DNA of 11,139 bases from Gammaproteobacteria bacterium (GTDB lineage: Bacteria; Pseudomonadota; Gammaproteobacteria; UBA6429), in contig QIKU01000219.1 in NCBI GenBank assembly GCA_003232015.1, positions 1 to 11,139 of the forward strand, written 5' to 3'. A program made the position numbers and the translations under genes. This document shows, in pieces, positions 7,358 through 11,139 of this stretch. Each line of letters starts with the position of its first letter. Position 1 is the first letter of the stretch. The notes below the pieces were generated by a model. The model saw nothing but the letters and a program-made list of their open reading frames with translations. It was not told the DNA's origin and ran no database searches.

Positions 7358-9067
7358 ATGAAAAAAACACTCTCTATCGAATCGGCGCACCAATGTCTGG
7401 CTGGCGGCAAAGCAGAAAATGAAGATGCCTGCGGCATTGAGATTGCCGATGGCCAGTTGTTAAAAACAAAAGGCATTGCCGCAGCCATTGCCGATGGAAT
7501 GAGTGGCAGTGATGCAGGCAAAGAAGCCAGCCAGGCTTGCGTAAAAGGTTTTTTAAGTGATTACTTCAGTACACCGGAAACATGGACGACACAAACCTCG
7601 GCACATAAAATTATCTCGGCTTTAAATCACTGGCTACATGGTAACGGCCAACGTAAATACCAGTCACATAAAGGCATGGTGACGACCTTAAGTGCACTGG
7701 TTTTAAAATCCAACACCGGTTTTATTTTTCATGTCGGGGACACCCGTATTTATCGCTTGCGCAGTAATGAGTTTAAACAACTCACCCATGACCACCGCGT
7801 GCAAATTAATGAAAACAAATCCTTACTCTCGCGTGCCGTTGGTATCGATGTACGGCTTGATATTGATTACCGCAGTGTACCTTTGGAAATAGGCGATACC
7901 TTTGTGATGGTCAGTGATGGCGTGCATGAATTTATTACCGACAGTCGTATGGTAAAAATTATTCAGAAGCACACCGATAATTTACAACTTGCAGCAAACG
8001 AGATAACACAGCAAGCGATTAACAATAAAACCAATGACAACGTAACTTGCCAGATTGTACGTATCACCTCGCTGCCAGGCGAAAATGAAGAGGAATTTTA
8101 TCAGAAACTAACCGAGCTTCCCTTCCCTCCAGTATTAGAACCCGGCATGATCCTGGACGGTTATAAAATCCTGCGACATTTATTTTCCAATAAAAGAACC
8201 GAAGTTTATTTAGCACAAGATACCCATAGCAACGAGAATGTTGTACTAAAAGCACCGTCGGTTAACTATAACGACGATGCCGAGTACATCAGTTTATTCC
8301 TACATGAAGAATGGGCTGGCCGGCGTATTAGTAGCCCGCACGTAATGAAGGTGCTAGAAATACCACGTAAACGAACTGCGCTTTATTACATTGCAGAACA
8401 TATACAGGGGCGAACACTGCGTCAGTGGATGGAGGATGAGCCTCGCGCCAACATCAATACCGTGCGTGATTTTATAGAACAAATTGCACGCGGCTTACGC
8501 GCCTTTCACCGGCTCGAAATGATTCACCAGGACTTAAAACCAGAGAATATTTTAATTGATGACAATGGTACCTTGAAAATTATTGATTTTGGTTCAACTA
8601 AAATAGCCGGCATTGATGAAATCAGTGCGCCAATTCAATTCAATAATATTCTTGGCACCATTAATTACACTGCACCGGAATATCATATTGGCAATACCGG
8701 CAGTAACCGTTCTGATATTTTTTCATTAGGCGTTATTGCCTACGAGTTACTGAGTGGGCGTTTACCGTATGGCAAAGAACTCACAGCAAAAAATGTACGC
8801 AAAGTAAATTATATTTCCATAAAACATTACAACCCGGAAGTACCGGCATGGGTTGATAAGGCGCTGGAAAAAGCGGTTAACATCAGTCCTGATCAACGTT
8901 TTACGCGTTTATCGGAATTTATAGCGGCATTAAACAACCCGAATTCCAGACTCGTTAATACTGACTATGTTCCTTTAATTAAACGCAACCCAATTAGAGC
9001 ATGGCAACTAATGAGCACCTGTTTACTGTTGTCAAATATGGTTCTTCTCTATTTTCTTTTTAAATAA
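7358..9067 (+). CDS. Fused PP2C-type phosphatase / Ser-Thr kinase with C-terminal membrane anchor
   Basis: This 569-residue protein joins two opposing activities. Residues about 5-238 are a PP2C-family phosphatase with the metal-binding aspartates in place: NED at 21-23, ADG at 45-47, GDT at 128-130, SDG at 186-188, NDN at 226-228. Residues about 262-525 are a Hanks-type kinase: Lys298 (VLK), catalytic loop HQDLKPEN (390-397, HQD in place of HRD), DFG at 410-412, APE at 439-441. The glycine-rich loop is degenerate (around 272-286, no GxGxxG). Residues about 548-568 form one transmembrane segment at the extreme C terminus, so both domains should face the cytoplasm. It lies 30 nt after narK on the same strand with only a weak ribosome site, so it is likely cotranscribed and made at lower level. 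I recall a similar kinase gene between nirB and the transporter in Pseudomonas aeruginosa. Its substrate is unknown; a nitrate transport or reduction component is only an inference. Confidence 0.92.
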   Translation: MKKTLSIESAHQCLAGGKAENEDACGIEIADGQLLKTKGIAAAIADGMSGSDAGKEASQACVKGFLSDYFSTPETWTTQTSAHKIISALNHWLHGNGQRKYQSHKGMVTTLSALVLKSNTGFIFHVGDTRIYRLRSNEFKQLTHDHRVQINENKSLLSRAVGIDVRLDIDYRSVPLEIGDTFVMVSDGVHEFITDSRMVKIIQKHTDNLQLAANEITQQAINNKTNDNVTCQIVRITSLPGENEEEFYQKLTELPFPPVLEPGMILDGYKILRHLFSNKRTEVYLAQDTHSNENVVLKAPSVNYNDDAEYISLFLHEEWAGRRISSPHVMKVLEIPRKRTALYYIAEHIQGRTLRQWMEDEPRANINTVRDFIEQIARGLRAFHRLEMIHQDLKPENILIDDNGTLKIIDFGSTKIAGIDEISAPIQFNNILGTINYTAPEYHIGNTGSNRSDIFSLGVIAYELLSGRLPYGKELTAKNVRKVNYISIKHYNPEVPAWVDKALEKAVNISPDQRFTRLSEFIAALNNPNSRLVNTDYVPLIKRNPIRAWQLMSTCLLLSNMVLLYFLFK

Positions 9068-9115
9068 CGACTTACATTTTAAAATAAACAACTTTAAGTT
9101 TACTCATATCCAGTG

Positions 9116-9283
9116 TTACTTTCTTTTGCACCTCAACTGGCGTAAGTTCTTGCTTTGCATCTTATCCAGTATTTCCTGCCACCAACGCATTTCCATTACC
9201 CGATCAATCAACTTAATCACCTTAGTTGCTTCCGCATCATCAAACACGCTCAACAAACCTTGATCATGCAGCTTCTTGAGCAT
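9116..9283 (-). pseudogene. Unrecognised 55-codon open frame, possible gene remnant
   Basis: An ATG at 9281-9283 opens a 55-residue frame rich in charged, helix-forming residues (for example LLSVFDDAEATKVIKLIDRV). I do not recognise a family. The frame stays open upstream to a stop at about 9311-9313, and another frame over about 9268-9310 gives a plausible protein-like stretch (ADFPDLYIDAQEAA), so this may be the end of a longer gene broken by a frameshift. No convincing ribosome site precedes the ATG. It follows parE on the same strand. The stretch 9068-9115, after the kinase gene, shows no clear terminator. Confidence 0.3.
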
Positions 9284-9330
9284 CAATATATAAATCAGGA
9301 AAGTCAGCTTTTATAAAGCGCGGATTTTAG

Positions 9331-9633
9331 TCACAACAATTGCTTTTCCATATCCATCCTGCCATGCAATACCCGAATGATTAAAAACTCATCGTCTGTT
9401 TCCCGCATAAAAACCACATGTTTCTTTATGCTGTAAGAATACAAGCCGTGTGCAATTTCGTCTCGGTGTTTACCAATATTACCTGAACGGCTTAATGTCT
9501 TGAATGATTGTTTAATCAAATTAAGATAACTCTCTTTTTGCCTGGCTCCCCATTCGCTCTGTGTATATTCTGCAATGGCCTGCAAGTCTCGAGTGGCAGG
9601 GGCAGAAATGCGTACCGGTTTAAAGCTTGGCAA
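9331..9633 (-). CDS. parE: ParE/RelE-superfamily toxin
   Basis: This 100-residue protein, read from a TTG start, has the ParE layout: an N-terminal strand (RISAPATRDLQAIAEYT), two helices with the WG motif (SEWGARQ, 26-32), a GLYSYSIKKHVVFMRE strand pair at 63-78, and a final strand IIRVLHGRMD (85-94). ParE toxins act on DNA gyrase, RelE toxins cut ribosome-bound mRNA; the sequence favours ParE because it is paired with a ParD-like antitoxin. The TTG gives the usual MPSF...-like start and a 14-nt overlap with parD, with GAAGAAGAG upstream as ribosome site. An ATG at 9702 would need an 83-nt overlap and add 23 residues foreign to the family, so I reject it. The frame is intact. Confidence 0.85.
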   Translation of the reverse strand: MPSFKPVRISAPATRDLQAIAEYTQSEWGARQKESYLNLIKQSFKTLSRSGNIGKHRDEIAHGLYSYSIKKHVVFMRETDDEFLIIRVLHGRMDMEKQLL

Positions 9634-9868
9634 AAAAGTGGTCCAACTCTTCTTCTGAATTAAACACATGCGATTGTTCAAGCTCAATGGCTTTGTCACC
9701 ATCGGCTATAGCAAGACGCAATTGCTCTAACTTAAAAGCATGTTCTTCTTCGATGCGTTTAAACAAACGAATGGCTTCACGCACTACCTCACTGGCATTG
9801 TTGTAGTCACCAGAATCGGCACGTTCGCGCACAAAGGTTTCTAATTGGGGGGTTAAACTAAAATTCAT
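9620..9868 (-). CDS. parD: ParD-family ribbon-helix-helix antitoxin
   Basis: This 82-residue antitoxin neutralises ParE and should repress its own promoter as a dimer. Residues 2-8 (NFSLTPQ) form the DNA-reading strand. GDYNNASEVVREAIR (20-34) is the typical second helix region of ParD. The charged tail ending in EEELDHFFAKL would wrap the toxin. I start at the ATG at 9868 because AGGTG lies 4 nt upstream and the family begins with a short strand there; a GTG at 9880 would place the ribosome site inside the gene. parE starts within its last codons, so the two are translationally coupled. Confidence 0.88.
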   Translation of the reverse strand: MNFSLTPQLETFVRERADSGDYNNASEVVREAIRLFKRIEEEHAFKLEQLRLAIADGDKAIELEQSHVFNSEEELDHFFAKL

Positions 9869-9902
9869 ACCACACCTCACGATTTTTAAAATACTACTAA
9901 AA

Positions 9903-9931
9903 AGTGTAGGGGTTGCAGCTATTCATGTCAA
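9903..9931 (-). promoter_or_regulatory. Sigma-70 promoter of parDE
   Basis: Reading leftwards, TTGACA (9931-9926) is followed after exactly 17 bp by TACACT (9908-9903). Transcription should start near 9896 and give a leader of about 28 nt before parD. ParD-type antitoxins usually bind such promoters; I see no clear palindromic operator here. Confidence 0.7.
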
Positions 9932-10035
9932 ACATTGTTATCAATCTTTGCTAATACAAAAAGCGCTGCTCGATAAGAAAATAGCCCAAATTACCCTATT
10001 TTCAGCCTAATTGCTGCGTATACCCTCTTTTTAAG

Positions 10036-10056
10036 CTATCTGGAATGCCCGGATAG
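10036..10056. repeat. Stem-loop in the gap between parDE and abiE
   Basis: CTATCTGG and CCGGATAG pair (8 bp, one G-T wobble) around the loop AATGC. No T-run follows on either strand, so it is not an intrinsic terminator. Otherwise the stretch 9932-10136 holds nothing I can support; a 26-codon frame beginning MPAYASNH (minus strand, about 10030-10110) lacks recognisable features. Confidence 0.35.
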
Positions 10057-10136
10057 AGAGAAATACTGTGTTTGCGTATTGTTTTGCGTGATTTGAAGCA
10101 TAAGCAGGCATAAAAACAAACTCTTACTTCTAATAA

Positions 10137-10301
10137 CTACCCCCATGCGCCAGGTGCAAATCACTTACCTGATGCTTTTGCACCATTCATCATCGGCCCA
10201 GGAAAAACCTGAATATCAGCTACAATCACACTATTGAAAGGGCGATTGTCATCTCTGGCTATGTTTTTCAGACGTTGACGAATAGATGCAACAATATTCA
10301 C
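10137..10301 (-). pseudogene. abiEii: abiEii nucleotidyltransferase toxin, internally deleted remnant
   Basis: A GTG at 10301, 14 nt after the abiEi stop, opens a frame beginning VNIVASIRQRLKNIARDD and RPFN, which is the characteristic N terminus of AbiEii (nucleotidyltransferase toxin of type IV systems). After about 27 residues it jumps to ADIQVFPGPMMNGAKASGK, which resembles the extreme C terminus of the same family, then meets TGA at 10161-10163. Reading on gives FAPGAWG and a second stop at 10137-10139, like the normal family ending. The whole catalytic core is missing, about 50 codons remaining of a protein of roughly 300. An internal deletion fits best. It cannot be active. The assignment rests on my memory of the family ends. 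Confidence 0.62.
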
Positions 10302-10315
10302 TATTTTTCCAGCCG

Positions 10316-10902
10316 TTACAGCATTGCCTCCAGATAAGGTTTCATCACCCTCTCAACACGGCAAATTCTGGCGTATTCCAGAAGTATATCCAGCTTATAT
10401 TTCTGTTGCGAATGATAAAGTTTAAGCGCTTCCAGCACCACATCCATCCCGAGTTTATTTCGGTACTTAAAACAGTCTGCCAGTGTTTTTTCCATACTGT
10501 AAATTTGCACGGTAACACTATCTATTTCGTGCTTCTCAATGCCAGCATTAAACGCCTCAGCGGAAAACTTATAAGCGCGTAGGCGGTGTATCAAGCGATG
10601 GCATTCGAGCATTCCTGGCTACGGCGACCTGATATCTCATGCGGAATTTAGGTCGTCATCCCATGATATGGCAGCGCTGAAATCAAACAAATTACCGCTT
10701 TCGGAAACCGTAGGCTGACGGTGACCAGATCAGGCTTTGTAATGGGGGGTAGATCCATAAGCCGATAGATACCACGCGAAATCTGTTCAATAACGCCATT
10801 ATCTTGCATTTTATAGAGTGAATATCGGGGTATTCCATAGCCAATAGCCTCGCTCATACGTAGTTGGCCACCATGTTGATGAAATATCTCCTTTGCGGCT
10901 AT
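10316..10902 (-). pseudogene. abiEi: abiEi-type transcriptional regulator/antitoxin, decayed
   Basis: Three successive frames together give a near-complete AbiEi antitoxin, the DNA-binding partner of AbiEii. The N-terminal winged-helix part (AKEIFHQHGGQLRMSEA, GYGIPRYSLYKM, ISRGIYRLMDLPP, KAVICLISALPYHGMTT) ends at TAA 10648-10650, where the family has Gln (TTQIPH): one C-to-T change. The next residues IPHEI are in the same frame. A 2-bp loss in an AT repeat (about 10632-10635) shifts to QVAVARNARMPSLDTPPTR. A second 2-bp loss in a CG repeat (about 10575-10579) shifts to AYKFSAEAFNAGIEKHEIDS and the intact C-terminal domain ending KPYLEAML. The frame is also open upstream of the ATG at 10857 to a stop at 10903-10905 with family-like residues but no standard start, so the original start is lost too. 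Function is certainly lost in this form. Confidence 0.82.
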
Positions 10903-11139
10903 TTAGATATAAAATCAAGTTTCGGATAGATTTAAAATATCCAGCTCACACTGAGAATAAGAACCGATTGTCACCGACCCTCTTTTTTATGTCAATTCGC
11001 TCTAGCCGTGTAACTTCATCCTTAAAGCAGCCATTCGGTGGTTAAAAGTGACGTTCTAAGCCTTGATACTGGCCTGTTTTAACAATATATACAATATTTT
11101 TCAATTAGTTAGCTTGGTCCGACCCTGTTGTCCTCATTC
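10903..11139. other. Non-coding right end with a CCGACCCTnTT direct repeat
   Basis: Stops are frequent in all frames and I see no gene. CCGACCCTCTT at 10974-10984 and CCGACCCTGTT at 11119-11129 are direct repeats with one mismatch, 145 bp apart, and each is flanked by partly similar bases (TCA before one, GGT before the other). The arrangement resembles the ends of dispersed intergenic repeats, but no transposase lies within the window. An A/T-rich stretch near 11080-11105 contains ACAATAT twice. Confidence 0.35.

Noticed and set aside
9061..9110. AACTTTAAGTT dyad after the kinase gene as a terminator
   Set aside because: The stem is short, AT-only in most pairs and lacks a following T-run.
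9634..9702. Upstream ATG starts for the ParE toxin
   Set aside because: They would overlap parD by up to 83 nt and add residues unlike the family; the TTG at 9633 fits the family start and has an upstream ribosome site.
10036..10056. Stem-loop as a terminator or integron attC site
   Set aside because: No T-run follows on either strand, and the attC core sequences (RYYYAAC/GTTRRRY) are not visible around it.
10286..10582. A 98-codon plus-strand frame
   Set aside because: It lies antisense to the abiEi fossil, whose C-terminal domain is recognisable; its translation has no family-like features.

Overview
The window reads as chromosomal DNA of a moderately AT-rich gammaproteobacterium (Pseudomonadota). 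I cannot name a genus. The placement rests on the NasA/NirBD/NarK gene set with a kinase-phosphatase beside it (an association I recall from the Pseudomonas nitrate assimilation locus), on classical Ntr control signals (sigma-54 promoters and NtrC-type palindromes), and on proteobacterial-type toxin-antitoxin genes at the right side.

Positions 1-9067 form one assimilatory nitrate/nitrite module built around a divergent control region (5405-5851). Leftwards (minus strand) run nirB, nirD, nasA and a ferredoxin-type 4Fe-4S protein that is cut by the left edge. Rightwards (plus strand) run a NarK-type nitrate/nitrite transporter and a fused PP2C phosphatase / Hanks-type Ser/Thr kinase with a C-terminal membrane anchor. 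The logic is: nitrate enters through NarK, NasA reduces it to nitrite with electrons probably delivered by the 4Fe-4S subunit, and NirBD reduces nitrite to ammonium with NAD(P)H. The kinase-phosphatase probably has a regulatory job, but its target cannot be read from the sequence.

The control region is unusually readable. It holds one sigma-54 (-24/-12) promoter facing each operon, both matching the consensus throughout, and two NtrC-like palindromes with the core GCACTATAATAGTGC. One of these sits inside a perfect 31-bp palindrome. The nirB leader can fold into a hairpin followed by a small second hairpin. The picture is nitrogen limitation (NtrC-P) switching on both arms, perhaps with a second leader-level control.

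Positions 9068-11139 are accessory and partly decayed. They contain a 55-codon unrecognised open frame that looks like a remnant, an intact ParD/ParE toxin-antitoxin pair with a good sigma-70 promoter, and the fossil of a type IV AbiEi/AbiEii system. The abiEi fossil carries a nonsense codon and two 2-bp deletions that can be reconstructed. The abiEii fossil has lost almost its whole middle. The right-hand 240 bp are non-coding, with a direct repeat (CCGACCCTnTT) suggestive of a dispersed intergenic repeat. No rRNA, tRNA, CRISPR array or transposase gene is visible.
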